The translations under genes were made by a program, and so were the position numbers. A DNA stretch of 64,000 nt from Nostoc sp. S4 (GTDB lineage: Bacteria > Cyanobacteriota > Cyanobacteriia > Cyanobacteriales > Nostocaceae): positions 62,001 to 126,000 of the forward strand of contig JAQYWR010000001.1 in NCBI GenBank assembly GCA_029379225.1. Direction: 5' to 3'. Below the pieces are notes generated by a model. That model worked only from the letters and a program-made list of their open reading frames with translations. It was not told the DNA's origin and ran no database searches. This document shows positions 10,269-19,766 of the stretch, piece by piece. How positions within the stretch are numbered: the stretch's first letter is position 1; each line of letters opens with the position of its first letter.

Positions 10269-10481
10269 CTAAGCTTCATCGTAAGGTTCTAAATCTAACA
10301 GATAAATGTAGGGTTCCACTAACTCTGGACGCTGAAATGCGATCGCTCGCAGTAGATGCCAATCATTTAAACCCTCAAAAGCATTACTGTAGTTATCTAG
10401 TTCTAAACGTGTAGCTAGCTGTTCTACATCTGCCGTAGTCATGGCAGCAATTTCTTTCCTGGAAATGCTTAGAGTTGTCAT
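10269..10481 (-). CDS. DUF2555 family small protein
   Basis: A 70-aa protein of the cyanobacterial DUF2555 family (MTTLSISRKEIAAMTTADVE, then LDNYSNAFEGLNDWHLLRAI and a LLDLEPYDEA tail). I chose the ATG at 10481 because GGGAGGGG lies about 8 nt upstream; the frame extends nine codons further without a better site. It is upstream of coaBC on the same strand. The stop codon overlaps a short hairpin (TAGAGAC ... GTCTCTA). No function can be derived from the sequence. Confidence 0.85.
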   Translation of the reverse strand: MTTLSISRKEIAAMTTADVEQLATRLELDNYSNAFEGLNDWHLLRAIAFQRPELVEPYIYLLDLEPYDEA

Positions 10482-10635
10482 AATGCTTGCCCCTCCCTTA
10501 TGCAGCATTCGCCTTCAGCATGGGTTAAGTTGCGCCCAACGCAGCCACCCAATATATATTACTCATTAGAGGTCATTGATTTCGTGAAATTTTTCCGCAT
10601 TTATACCATAAATTATAAAAAAATCGTAATCTTGA

Positions 10636-11256
10636 CTAACTAATTGTATTCACAACGAAGTTGCGTAGCACCTTTAACGTTTGTGGATCTATTCCATGCC
10701 CGGTGTCAAATTCGTGATATTCTACTGGCACTCCTAAAGACTCTACAGTATCTCGTGCTTTCCACGCGGCTTTTAGGGGCACAACTTCATCATATCTGCC
10801 GTGAGTAATTAAAATTGGGGGAATTCCACCTTTAACTGCTGTTAGTGCATCAGGATGTAAATAACCGCTCATGACAACTAAACCTGCTAAAGGCAATTTC
10901 GAGCCGACATCTAAAGTCATTGCCCCACCTTGAGAAAATCCGCTCAAAATAGTCCGTGACAAAGGCACGCCAGTACTGCTTTCTAAAGCTTGCAAAAAGT
11001 CTGTTAGCAGTTGCCGACTTTGTTTTAACCCTTGATACATATTCTCTCCCCTCAACTCATACCATGCCCTCCCTACAGAGGAATAGGGATGAGGAAAAGG
11101 TGCATTAGGTAATACAAACTGGTAATCACCTAAGTCGAGCAAAGGCAACAAAGATGCTACATCCTCAGCATTAGCACCCCAACCATGCAAAGTGACAATT
11201 AAACCTGCAGGCGGTTGAGAATTAGCTGTGGGGACACTAATAAATTGTAAAGACAG
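10636..11256 (-). CDS. alpha/beta hydrolase, carboxylesterase/phospholipase type, probable CTG start
   Basis: A serine hydrolase of the carboxylesterase (acyl-protein thioesterase-like) group. It has the oxyanion segment VTLHGWGANAED, the nucleophile elbow SGFSQGGAMTLD, the Asp in THGRYDEVVPL and the His in FDTGHGIDP. No in-frame ATG, GTG or TTG precedes the conserved N-terminal strand SLQFISVPTANSQPPAGLIV: the nearest TTG (11190) lies inside the first core strand. The frame is open upstream to a stop near 11277. The best initiator is the CTG at 11256, with AGGAG 7 nt before it. This gives 206 aa. The substrate is unknown. Confidence 0.88.
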   Translation of the reverse strand: MSLQFISVPTANSQPPAGLIVTLHGWGANAEDVASLLPLLDLGDYQFVLPNAPFPHPYSSVGRAWYELRGENMYQGLKQSRQLLTDFLQALESSTGVPLSRTILSGFSQGGAMTLDVGSKLPLAGLVVMSGYLHPDALTAVKGGIPPILITHGRYDEVVPLKAAWKARDTVESLGVPVEYHEFDTGHGIDPQTLKVLRNFVVNTIS

Positions 11257-11370
11257 AGGGCTACTCCTAAAATTTTACTCTTTTAGTAGATCCTATCTCT
11301 TGAAGTAGACTTAAGTATTAGCAAGCGGATGCCACTTTCACAGAGACATCCACCTTATTAGTTAAAGTTT

Positions 11371-12120
11371 TTACCAAGGTACTGGTTGACCAAGATGAAA
11401 AAAGCCACCACTAGGGCCATCGTCAGGGAGTATCGCTAAGTCAACACCGGTTTTTGCTCCTTCTGCGATATCTGTCATTGCGCCTTCACCACCCAATTCA
11501 GTTTTCACCCAACCCGGATGAGCGCTATTAATTTTTATAGGAGTATTGCGTAACTCATGGGCTAAATGAACGGTGAAGGCGTTGACTGCTGCTTTAGAAG
11601 CATTGTAAGCAAATGGTTTAGAGTCATAAATTGGTGAATTGGGAGTAGCATGAAGTGTCAATGAGCCTTCAATACTAGACATATTGACAATTCGACCACT
11701 AGGACTTTTCAAAATTAACGGTAGCAGTACTTGAGTTAATTCCACCAAGCCAAAAAAGTTAGTGTTGAATGTTTGTCGAATAATGTCTATTGAAACAGAA
11801 CTGGCATTACTGGTTAACCAGTCACCATCCAAAAACACACCTGCATTATTAATCAAGATATCAAGTTTGCCAAAAGAGTCGCTAATCTGTTGAAAAGCAG
11901 ACTGAATTTGAGTACTGTTAGTTACATCAACAGCGATCGCTTCAGCTGAAACTCCTTGCTCGTGCAAGTTACTGGCTGCCGTTTTTGCTGCTTCTAAATT
12001 CCGGGCTGCGATCAAAATCGTCAATCCATGTTGTCCCAGTTGACGACTCATCTCCAATCCTATTCCCTTGTTTGCCCCAGTAATCAAGGCTACTTTATTC
12101 TTGAGTTCGCTATTTCCCAT
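11371..12120 (-). CDS. short-chain dehydrogenase/reductase (classical SDR)
   Basis: A 249-aa classical SDR. It has the NAD(P) binding motif TGANKGIG near 14-21, the NNAGV motif near 90, the catalytic Ser in NMSSIEGS and the Tyr-Lys pair in YNASKAA. The Arg in ILIAARNLEAA after the second strand suggests NADP preference. It has the usual SDR length and no signal peptide. The substrate cannot be predicted. It sits immediately downstream, on the same strand, of the helicase-type module, but with a 224-bp gap, so it is more likely independent. Confidence 0.93.
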   Translation of the reverse strand: MGNSELKNKVALITGANKGIGLEMSRQLGQHGLTILIAARNLEAAKTAASNLHEQGVSAEAIAVDVTNSTQIQSAFQQISDSFGKLDILINNAGVFLDGDWLTSNASSVSIDIIRQTFNTNFFGLVELTQVLLPLILKSPSGRIVNMSSIEGSLTLHATPNSPIYDSKPFAYNASKAAVNAFTVHLAHELRNTPIKINSAHPGWVKTELGGEGAMTDIAEGAKTGVDLAILPDDGPSGGFFHLGQPVPW

Positions 12121-12344
12121 CGCTAGCCACTCCTATTGCATTGAGGATTTAGGATGCATTAAAAAACACTATGTTTAAGCTTTGTTTAATACTGGGTCAA
12201 TCTTCTCATGAAGTTATAGGCAAGAAAACCTAGAAAAAAGGCTAGGTCTTAGCTAAAAGTGCGAGTCCGTTAGAACAAGTTGTCTACTTCTGCCAGCAAA
12301 CCTAGCAAATCGCATCGCTATGTAATTCTTTAGGTGTACATAAA

Positions 12345-15300
12345 CTATTTGTTATCTGCTTCATCTTCAAGGAGGATGGTGTTTAGCAGATTCAATTCGT
12401 TAGAGGCCATAAAATAGCGATCGCTAAAAACTGTTTCTAATTGTGTAAAAATTCGTCTACCTGCCACAGCTACCCAAGGAAATGTTCGATAATGAGATAA
12501 TACAGGAATGATTAAGCCTTGAGGAGTTAGAGAACGTCCTAGCGAACTTCTCCAGGCTTGTGGATCTTCTAATACTTGTTGGCGGGTATCATCTTCTGAT
12601 TGTTCATTCCAAAAATGGGGATAGTCTAGAGGTAAACCCACTACTATATTTTTAGTTTTCAAGGCTTGACGTGTCGAAGATTCAATCACAAATCCTTCTT
12701 GTTCCCGACTCAATAGTTTATATAATTCGTTGGCAGGACGTTTGAGTTTTGAAGGAAATTTGAATTTCTTGCTTTCAGCAATTTCTTTTAGCGATCCTAA
12801 AAGACGACTGCTATTTTGTTTAATATCAGCTTTCCATGCTTCAAAGCTAAATATTTCTTCAGTTTGGCGATCGCTCCAATCTTCTATCCAGAAAGGGCCT
12901 ATACAAGTTAGACTATCGGGTATCTCTAGCGCATCATTATCTAAAGATGGTAATAAAGAACTCTGAATCCTAGAGACAGCTTTAGCCAAAGCTTGTAAGG
13001 TTTGATAATTTGCATAGGATTTAGCATTTTTCTCTAATGATTGACCTCTTAAGTCAAAATGTTTAAAGATGTTTGTAGTTAACAGCTCCGCTCTCTTCAC
13101 AATTGCTTTTGCTTCTTGAGGGTGACTATCGCTGATAAAAACTTTGGCTTCACGCAAGAAATCCAATAAATCATCAGACATCAAACGCAACAATTCTTCA
13201 TCCCCAACAGAGCCAACAGGTACAAATGCAATTCGGTTTTTATTAAGTCCTGCATCACCTTTAATGCGAGTATAAATTGTAGAACGCAACATTACCAGCA
13301 GAGTCAATAAATCGCTTGACTGACGCAACCATAGTCTTTTAGGGTCAATGTCCTCTCTTTCAATGATGAAATCATTGATTAGCATAACTAACCGTCTAAC
13401 TTTGTTATCTCCAGAAACTTCCATTCCGGTTTCTGGATGTGTATACATTCCTCGACCCCGATAAATTAATTGTGCGACTTCCATTAAAGCGGCTTCGATA
13501 TTAAATCGGGGAATTGCGGCTATAATGCAATCTGTTTTCGGGAAAGAAACACCTCTTGCACCTGAAGAAGTCATCAGGAAAACTCGGACTTCATCGCGTC
13601 GCGGCGGCTTGACTAATTTCAATCGCCGATCGGGTGATACACTTTGATCCAAAACTTCCACTTCTCTCCTTTTTAGAAGAGCTTCTTTACCAGTGGTCAA
13701 TTTTTCCTGTAACTGACGTAGAAAAGCTTTATCTTGAGCGAAGAAAATTAACTGCTCTGCTCCCTTGTGTAAGCCATCCTTGATTTCTAAGTAGGCATTT
13801 GTTAGCGTCTCTTCTTCTGATTTTTCTCGAATTGCTTGTCTAATGGTCTGCTCTGTACCGTCACTGTTTTGACCTGGTTTAATGGGAGACAGCCGAATGC
13901 TGTAATCAATGGTTAGTTTACTGGCAGGGTAGCTATTTGTCATGACGTGTAGCGTTGGGTATCTTCTAAGGCCAATTTTTGTATAAGTGCCTGTTACCCG
14001 AAATGGTGCTTCACCGCGACTTTGACTAATTAAAACTTTATCAGGAGCGCGATCGCCTGAGTTCAAAAAGCTATCCAACACAACTTCATTGCTGAGTGAA
14101 GCATCAGCAAGAATCAGCACAATTTTAAACGGAGATAGATTTATATCAAACGGTTTAATAAATTGCTGTTCCAACCATTCTGCTAACTTGCGGACAAAGG
14201 GTGCACCTGCACCATCACCAGCGAGTTCATCTACCATGACAACTATAGTGGGAATTCGCGCTGCAAATGCTGAACGCTCATTCTTTCCAGCTTTAGTATC
14301 AGCTTTTTTTGCAAATAAGTTGCTGAAGGCATTAACTGTGGTTGATTGATCGTTAAGCGTCCGATAACCTTGAATAGCAGCAGTCATCACTAGCTGATTA
14401 ACTTTTCGGTTTGCTTCTAGTAATTTTCGAGATGAGGTTGCTATGGTACGCAATACACCAGGACTGTAAAGCGATTCTATGCTGTAATCTCTTTCGTTAA
14501 GACGGCGTTTAATCTTATTCGAGCCTACTTCGTTGCAAGTAATATCATGTTCTTGTTCTGGGGTTAGGAAGAAGATACTGCAAAGTGGACGTGTGAGGTT
14601 TTCAATACCATCAACAACAACAGCACTATCGATATTGTGAGGTGGAAGATTGTTTTGCTGAACCTGTTTTTTATACCATTCGGGAGCTGCATCAATTAAA
14701 TTTTTATTACTAGTGATGGTTAATATTCCAGTGGGTTGCTCATTGTTTCTAGCTAGTTTGTCGGTAACATCTCGATTAATTACAACTCGCGGACTGAGAT
14801 ACAAAAACAAAAAACCTCGCTCCTGCTGCTTGAGAAATTTCATCACAGCAGTAGTTTTACCAATACCCGGATTTCCTTCCAACGCTAAGACATTAATTTT
14901 ACCGACTTGAGCAGCACTCACACCAGCAAAAACTGCTGCCTCGTGTACTTTTCGCAGAGGAATTGTTTCCTGGCTGGGATTGATTTTATTGACAAAATTA
15001 GCAATTTGTGTTTTTGGGTCGCTTCCAAAAAACTCATGTAATGCGTCGTGGTCTTCAATAGATGCGATCGCCTCAGCTTTGCTAATTTCACCCATTGGGT
15101 TATAGAAGTCCGTCACATTCTCCTGAAAGAGAAAGTGGGCGTATTGACCTAATGTTGGGTTATTAGCTAGATGTTGTGCTTGTTCTTTAAAAGCAGACGG
15201 TAGTCCTCCCAAGAGTTTCTTGAACACCAAACGAATTTCTGCATCTAGATCGAGTGGCTCATCATCCTTTGAATGTTTAACCTTGCAATATGCTTGTCCC

Positions 15301-16301
15301 AATGATTTCATTAACTTGGCTCTAGTATCTGGTTCTGGTTCCACACCCCAGAATTGAGCAGCAAGACTTTCAATACCATTGGATGTGACAGCGATCGCTC
15401 TAGCATGACAACTTCCTTCTAATCGCTTACGTGCGCGTAACACTTTAATCAGCTGATCGGTATAAGATGATGCCTGACAGAGCTTGAATAATGGTTTATC
15501 TTGACCGCTAAATGCTGAAAGAAAATTTTCCAGCCTTTTAGAAAGTGAAAACTCTTCACCTTCAACCTTTGCACAAACTCTAGAGAAGACCCCTCGTGAT
15601 TCAATGTAACGGGCATAGCGACTCATTTCTTCTCTATGAGGCGTTTCATTTTGAAAATCTGCAAATTTGATAGGTGCATTATACGAAAATTCCAGACAGA
15701 GAATTAAGTTTTCAACTTTTTTGCGTTTTAGATCTTTTGGCTGGGAGAAGGCACTCTTAAAGTCTTTAGAGAGTATTACTTCCTCCTGCTGTGTGTTTCT
15801 GTGGGGGGTAAATTCGTTAGACAGCCATAAAATAAAATCGGCTCTGGCTGGTTGTCCTCGGTTGACTAAGTTCTCGTCTGGTTTTCCTGGTAGGTTGAAA
15901 GCTTCTTGAAATGCTTTTGCGGTCTCTTCTTTTTCTTCATCGCGTAGCATTTGCTGTCCTGGCAATGTCAACGGACACCAAATTGCTTCTAGTTTAGGTT
16001 GCCTAATTTGACTGTGCTGAAGACACTCACGCATTGCTGTCCAACCTAAACCATAGCCGAGTACCAGCAGATGACGCAGCATTGTCTCTACCCATTCTTT
16101 GTGATTGGGATCTGTGATTTTGAATGCTTTCACCAGTTGTTGAGAGACATGTGTATTTTTGTGAGATTGCCAAAGCTGGAAAACGGTATTCTCTTTCAAG
16201 AGTAAGTTTTGGTGAATTAGCTGTTGTAAAACACCGCGTTTGACAGCAATTTCAAATACTTGCCCCCAAATAGAGGCTTGTTGTAGAAAAGATAATTCCA
16301 T
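12345..16301 (-). CDS. large helicase-like NTPase (SF2/DinG-like), partner of the 1063-aa protein
   Basis: A 1318-aa protein. Walker A is EGNPGIGKTT at 475-484 and a DEAD-like Walker B is VVMVDELAG near 687-695. A motif V-like segment MTSSGARGVSFP lies near 910-921 and a motif VI-like QLIYRGRGMY near 944-953. The spacing and the QxxYRGRG form resemble DinG/XPD-type superfamily 2 helicases more than type I restriction helicases. Motif III is not clear to me. The N-terminal 450 residues are unassigned. They contain RADFILWL (153-160) and LILCLEFSYN (199-208), a weak D...ExS pattern that might be a degenerate PD-(D/E)XK nuclease fold. The ATG overlaps the stop of the upstream gene as TAATG, so translation is coupled. 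Function is unknown; a role in defence against foreign DNA is an inference from architecture. Confidence 0.8.
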   Translation of the reverse strand: MELSFLQQASIWGQVFEIAVKRGVLQQLIHQNLLLKENTVFQLWQSHKNTHVSQQLVKAFKITDPNHKEWVETMLRHLLVLGYGLGWTAMRECLQHSQIRQPKLEAIWCPLTLPGQQMLRDEEKEETAKAFQEAFNLPGKPDENLVNRGQPARADFILWLSNEFTPHRNTQQEEVILSKDFKSAFSQPKDLKRKKVENLILCLEFSYNAPIKFADFQNETPHREEMSRYARYIESRGVFSRVCAKVEGEEFSLSKRLENFLSAFSGQDKPLFKLCQASSYTDQLIKVLRARKRLEGSCHARAIAVTSNGIESLAAQFWGVEPEPDTRAKLMKSLGQAYCKVKHSKDDEPLDLDAEIRLVFKKLLGGLPSAFKEQAQHLANNPTLGQYAHFLFQENVTDFYNPMGEISKAEAIASIEDHDALHEFFGSDPKTQIANFVNKINPSQETIPLRKVHEAAVFAGVSAAQVGKINVLALEGNPGIGKTTAVMKFLKQQERGFLFLYLSPRVVINRDVTDKLARNNEQPTGILTITSNKNLIDAAPEWYKKQVQQNNLPPHNIDSAVVVDGIENLTRPLCSIFFLTPEQEHDITCNEVGSNKIKRRLNERDYSIESLYSPGVLRTIATSSRKLLEANRKVNQLVMTAAIQGYRTLNDQSTTVNAFSNLFAKKADTKAGKNERSAFAARIPTIVVMVDELAGDGAGAPFVRKLAEWLEQQFIKPFDINLSPFKIVLILADASLSNEVVLDSFLNSGDRAPDKVLISQSRGEAPFRVTGTYTKIGLRRYPTLHVMTNSYPASKLTIDYSIRLSPIKPGQNSDGTEQTIRQAIREKSEEETLTNAYLEIKDGLHKGAEQLIFFAQDKAFLRQLQEKLTTGKEALLKRREVEVLDQSVSPDRRLKLVKPPRRDEVRVFLMTSSGARGVSFPKTDCIIAAIPRFNIEAALMEVAQLIYRGRGMYTHPETGMEVSGDNKVRRLVMLINDFIIEREDIDPKRLWLRQSSDLLTLLVMLRSTIYTRIKGDAGLNKNRIAFVPVGSVGDEELLRLMSDDLLDFLREAKVFISDSHPQEAKAIVKRAELLTTNIFKHFDLRGQSLEKNAKSYANYQTLQALAKAVSRIQSSLLPSLDNDALEIPDSLTCIGPFWIEDWSDRQTEEIFSFEAWKADIKQNSSRLLGSLKEIAESKKFKFPSKLKRPANELYKLLSREQEGFVIESSTRQALKTKNIVVGLPLDYPHFWNEQSEDDTRQQVLEDPQAWRSSLGRSLTPQGLIIPVLSHYRTFPWVAVAGRRIFTQLETVFSDRYFMASNELNLLNTILLEDEADNK

Positions 16302-19300
16302 TACTTCCTGTGCAGAACTTGAGAAACGTGGGTAAGTACAGCGCGATAATTAAGTAATACCTGTCCTTTGCGGCGGTTATGAAGAATTTTTACTTCGCCA
16401 GCCTCTTCAACTGTATTAGGTGATATCCAACTAAATGGATCTAGTACTGGGCTAAGTTGACTTCTGTACACACCTCGTTCAGCTTCAATAAAATGCAAGC
16501 CCCGTAATACAGCTAGTAAGCAAGGATGAATACGAGAGTCTGAATCAGGATTAATCAAATGCTGACGAGCGCGTTCAGTCCAGTTAATATTGCTAACTTT
16601 TCCATCCGATACTAAGAAATAAATGCAGAAACCAGATTGTAAGCGCTCTTCTGCTTGAACAGCATAAAGTGTGGCAAAAGTATAAACCGGAATTAAATCA
16701 CGAAAGTAGTCTGCTCTAACAGATCGCTGAAAATCTGAATGGTCTCCAGCTTGCAAAATTTCAAATGCTGCTTCACTGTTACCGCGATCGCGCAAGCGTG
16801 TAGCCGGAAATACATCCCGCATCATTGGGTAAATATTGATATCAGGAAAAGTTTGAAAAACTTCTTCTAAAAATTCTGTAGGTATTAAAGAAGAATTATA
16901 ATTTGCGGCTCGATTAATGCGGCGATCGCCATAAGCATGAGCTAATAAAATAATGTGCTGACATCCTTGGGCTTTAAGGTGACGAATTTCTTCTTGAACT
17001 AAGCGTTGCGTTTTCAGCTGTTCTGGAGAATCAAGCACATCAGATTGCATCCGTTCTCTTTTCAGTTCATAACCTTTAAACGGTTCATTAACGGCTGTAG
17101 CAATATAACTTTGAGTGAGAAAAAGATAAGCCTTTTCACTATCATTGAGAGAATTTCCCTCGTTACAAGGACGGCTGGCGTATGAAATTAAACCAATCTT
17201 GGGGGCTGAATGAGAATCTGGGCTACTAATGCAAAGTGGAAACGCGCTTAAAAACGCCTTAAAAGTACCAGATTTAATAAAATCTTGCGTTTTTTTGGGT
17301 TGTTTCACAAGATTATCTAGAATAAGTCCCTGCATTCGGATAGGGGTATCTTCACCTAGTATAGCTTCTAAGGTTTGGGCGGCTGCGTAAACGTAAGCAT
17401 CGCCGCTCTTGTCCTTATCTTCATCTAATTGTTTTCCTGTTTCTTGCAGTCGCAGCATTAAGGTTGTAAAGTCAACCGATTTTTCTGGCTCGCGTTTTTG
17501 CAATCGTCTAACGATTCGCCACAAACAACAGTAAACTAGCACAGCAAAGGCGGTAACTGCGGCTGCATGATACTGCTTCTTTTCCTCAGATTCTCTTGTA
17601 TTTGCTCGCCGCCTCACAGTTTCAACATCGTATTCCACTATGATTGCGGCTGATAATGCCCACCCAGCAAATTGAGAAGCATTTGTAGATAGCTCATAAG
17701 TCCATTGACCATCTTCTCTCTTGTGCCAAGAACGAGGAACCCAACAAACTTGGAGGAGTTTCTCTGGCAATAAACGCTTTGCTCGTAATTGACTAAGTGT
17801 ATCTTTAGTTTTTAAGTCATATTCCGAAAGCTCGGCAGTAACTTTAACCGAGAAAAGAAGTCCTGATGTTGCTGGTTGCTCACAAATTTCAATATGTTTG
17901 AACCATTCAACCTTTTCGCTGGTATTTTCTTGTGGCTCTACAAGCAACTTTCTCACACCTAATGTTGCACCTTCTAGCCGATCCCAATTCATGATGCTGC
18001 TTTTTACACAGATGAATTGTTGTGAGGAGCGATCCTGAACTTGAGATATGACTTTTTGGCTCCTGTCGCGCAGTACTTTCATCAGAGCCTTAGCAATGGA
18101 CTTCATTGACTCGGAGCGTTCCTGTAATTCTTCTAAAGTCTGGCCAATCGCTTTCTTGCCCTGCGATTTCAGATTCGCTCGAAGTTGGTTCACCAAATTG
18201 GTTAGTGATTCTTTAGTTAGTGGGTCTTCACCCTGTTTCGGAACAACGACTGCCAAAAAGATGAGTTGAGCTAAACGACGACAAATTTCCCAAGGTTTTT
18301 GTAAGGAAGATTCATCATCACTCAGTAAATAATCTTTAAGTTGATCGAGTCGTACTTCAAAAGCGGGTTTGCCTAATTCTGGATTTTGCCCATTGACTCG
18401 AAAACGATAACTTACTTCACGCTCTACTTGATTTTTAGTCTTTTTCTCGAAAATTTGAGTTTTCCACTCAGGCCAAACAGCTAGACAATAATAAAAGGTC
18501 GTTTTGCTCAGTTCATCGGCCAAGTCAAACTCAGCAGCGCTACCGTAATGAGCCGTTAAATCAACCGTATAATCTTCTTCTTGAGCAGATGTAACTAGAA
18601 TGAGTATTCGATTGACATATTCGACTAAAAGTTGGTAACCTGAGTCGTCACTTGATCGGGCGTTGTCTGCGATCGCTTCCATAATCCGAAAGCTAATTGT
18701 CAATCGGACTCGTGACAATGCTTCATCGTCTATGAAGTTTAAAAAACGCTGGATTTGGCTATCGTATCGATTTTTTTCTTCTTCTAAAGTTGCAATTGAT
18801 GAATTAATATCATCTTCATTGTTTTCAAGTTCGTTTTCTAAATATTGTGCCGCAGCAATGCACATTTGCTCAAAATAATCAGTATTTTCAACTCGTTCGC
18901 GTGCAGAAATAACTGTTGCCACAGACTTATTATCTTTAGGATCTCCAGCTTGAAATGCTATCGGTACTAAGTTGGCAGTATTAGCTATATTCTGAAAAGA
19001 CGTACCTGCTTTTTTAGCTAGATGTTTGAGTTGCTTTTCAGCTTCATCTAACAGCAATGTTGATAATAAGCTGTCGGAAGGTACAGCAGTATTGAGTGCT
19101 TGCTCAATAGCAGCCATTAATCTGTCTATCGCACTAGGTAACTTTGTAGCATTACCATCACTCAAACAGCCGCCAACGCGCGACTTATTACCTTTTGCTG
19201 GCATCGATAAGTTTTGAATAAATCCACCGCCTGGAGCAGGGTTAAAAGCCTCTCTAAATTTAGGTTGTGCAAATAGCCGATACATAACGGCTGAAGTACT

Positions 19301-19492
19301 TATTCTCAGGCGTTTATTTTGCTTCTCATCAAATTCAAACAGCTGCATCCCTCTAGGGTTTAGCTGGTCAGTATTTGCCTGATTACTGCTGGGAAAAATA
19401 GCTTCAGCAAGCAACTCTATGACTGTAGCGAGGTCAGTAGAAGGCTTAAGTGAACGCGGGTCAACGTGAGCGCCAGTACCTTGTGAAGGCAT
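16301..19492 (-). CDS. unrecognised 1063-aa protein coupled to the helicase gene
   Basis: I do not recognise this protein. Visible features are an acidic, coiled-coil-like helix near 218-250 (NELENNEDDINSS, LEEEKNRYDS) and a hydrophobic helix at about 643-660 (AAAVTAFAVLVYCCLWRIV), which could cross a membrane or be a buried core helix. The C-terminal region at 764-990 alternates strands and helices: IGLISYASRP, RHLKAQGCQHIILLAHAYGD, NIYPMMRDVFPATRLR, FCIYFLVSDGK. That layout recalls an RNase H/PIWI-like or caspase-like alpha/beta domain, but no complete active site is visible. It is the first gene of a two-gene operon with the helicase (shared base at 16301). Divergent from it is the 288-aa gene at 19767. 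Confidence 0.7.
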   Translation of the reverse strand: MPSQGTGAHVDPRSLKPSTDLATVIELLAEAIFPSSNQANTDQLNPRGMQLFEFDEKQNKRLRISTSAVMYRLFAQPKFREAFNPAPGGGFIQNLSMPAKGNKSRVGGCLSDGNATKLPSAIDRLMAAIEQALNTAVPSDSLLSTLLLDEAEKQLKHLAKKAGTSFQNIANTANLVPIAFQAGDPKDNKSVATVISARERVENTDYFEQMCIAAAQYLENELENNEDDINSSIATLEEEKNRYDSQIQRFLNFIDDEALSRVRLTISFRIMEAIADNARSSDDSGYQLLVEYVNRILILVTSAQEEDYTVDLTAHYGSAAEFDLADELSKTTFYYCLAVWPEWKTQIFEKKTKNQVEREVSYRFRVNGQNPELGKPAFEVRLDQLKDYLLSDDESSLQKPWEICRRLAQLIFLAVVVPKQGEDPLTKESLTNLVNQLRANLKSQGKKAIGQTLEELQERSESMKSIAKALMKVLRDRSQKVISQVQDRSSQQFICVKSSIMNWDRLEGATLGVRKLLVEPQENTSEKVEWFKHIEICEQPATSGLLFSVKVTAELSEYDLKTKDTLSQLRAKRLLPEKLLQVCWVPRSWHKREDGQWTYELSTNASQFAGWALSAAIIVEYDVETVRRRANTRESEEKKQYHAAAVTAFAVLVYCCLWRIVRRLQKREPEKSVDFTTLMLRLQETGKQLDEDKDKSGDAYVYAAAQTLEAILGEDTPIRMQGLILDNLVKQPKKTQDFIKSGTFKAFLSAFPLCISSPDSHSAPKIGLISYASRPCNEGNSLNDSEKAYLFLTQSYIATAVNEPFKGYELKRERMQSDVLDSPEQLKTQRLVQEEIRHLKAQGCQHIILLAHAYGDRRINRAANYNSSLIPTEFLEEVFQTFPDINIYPMMRDVFPATRLRDRGNSEAAFEILQAGDHSDFQRSVRADYFRDLIPVYTFATLYAVQAEERLQSGFCIYFLVSDGKVSNINWTERARQHLINPDSDSRIHPCLLAVLRGLHFIEAERGVYRSQLSPVLDPFSWISPNTVEEAGEVKILHNRRKGQVLLNYRAVLTHVSQVLHRK

Positions 19493-19766
19493 AATTATTT
19501 CCTTTGTAATTTTCAGTCTTACGACTGCTTCATCTACTTGAACTTTACAGTCTCAGCAAATGGACTCCATATTTTTAGTATCTTAAATGTGTCTAATCTG
19601 TCAAGATAGGTATATTTTATGTTTATCATATTTTTTATAAGAATTATTAAAAAAATAATTTACATACATGATAATGTGTATTTTGGAAAAAATGCAGGAG
19701 AAAATTAATAAATATAAATTTACAAATAGAACTAATGTAAATTTTTATTTTTTATAAAAAATAAAA
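19493..19766. promoter_or_regulatory. AT-rich divergent intergenic region
   Basis: A very AT-rich 274-bp gap between the leftward 1063-aa gene and the rightward 288-aa gene. It must hold both promoters. No clear operator palindrome is visible; TATAAT-like strings are abundant because of composition, so I do not assign start sites. Confidence 0.4.

Noticed and set aside
16301..19492. Firm assignment of the 1063-aa protein as a prokaryotic PIWI (pPIWI-RE)
   Set aside because: The C-terminal alpha/beta pattern and the helicase partner are suggestive, but I cannot identify the diagnostic Arg and Glu or the family's other domains by eye.
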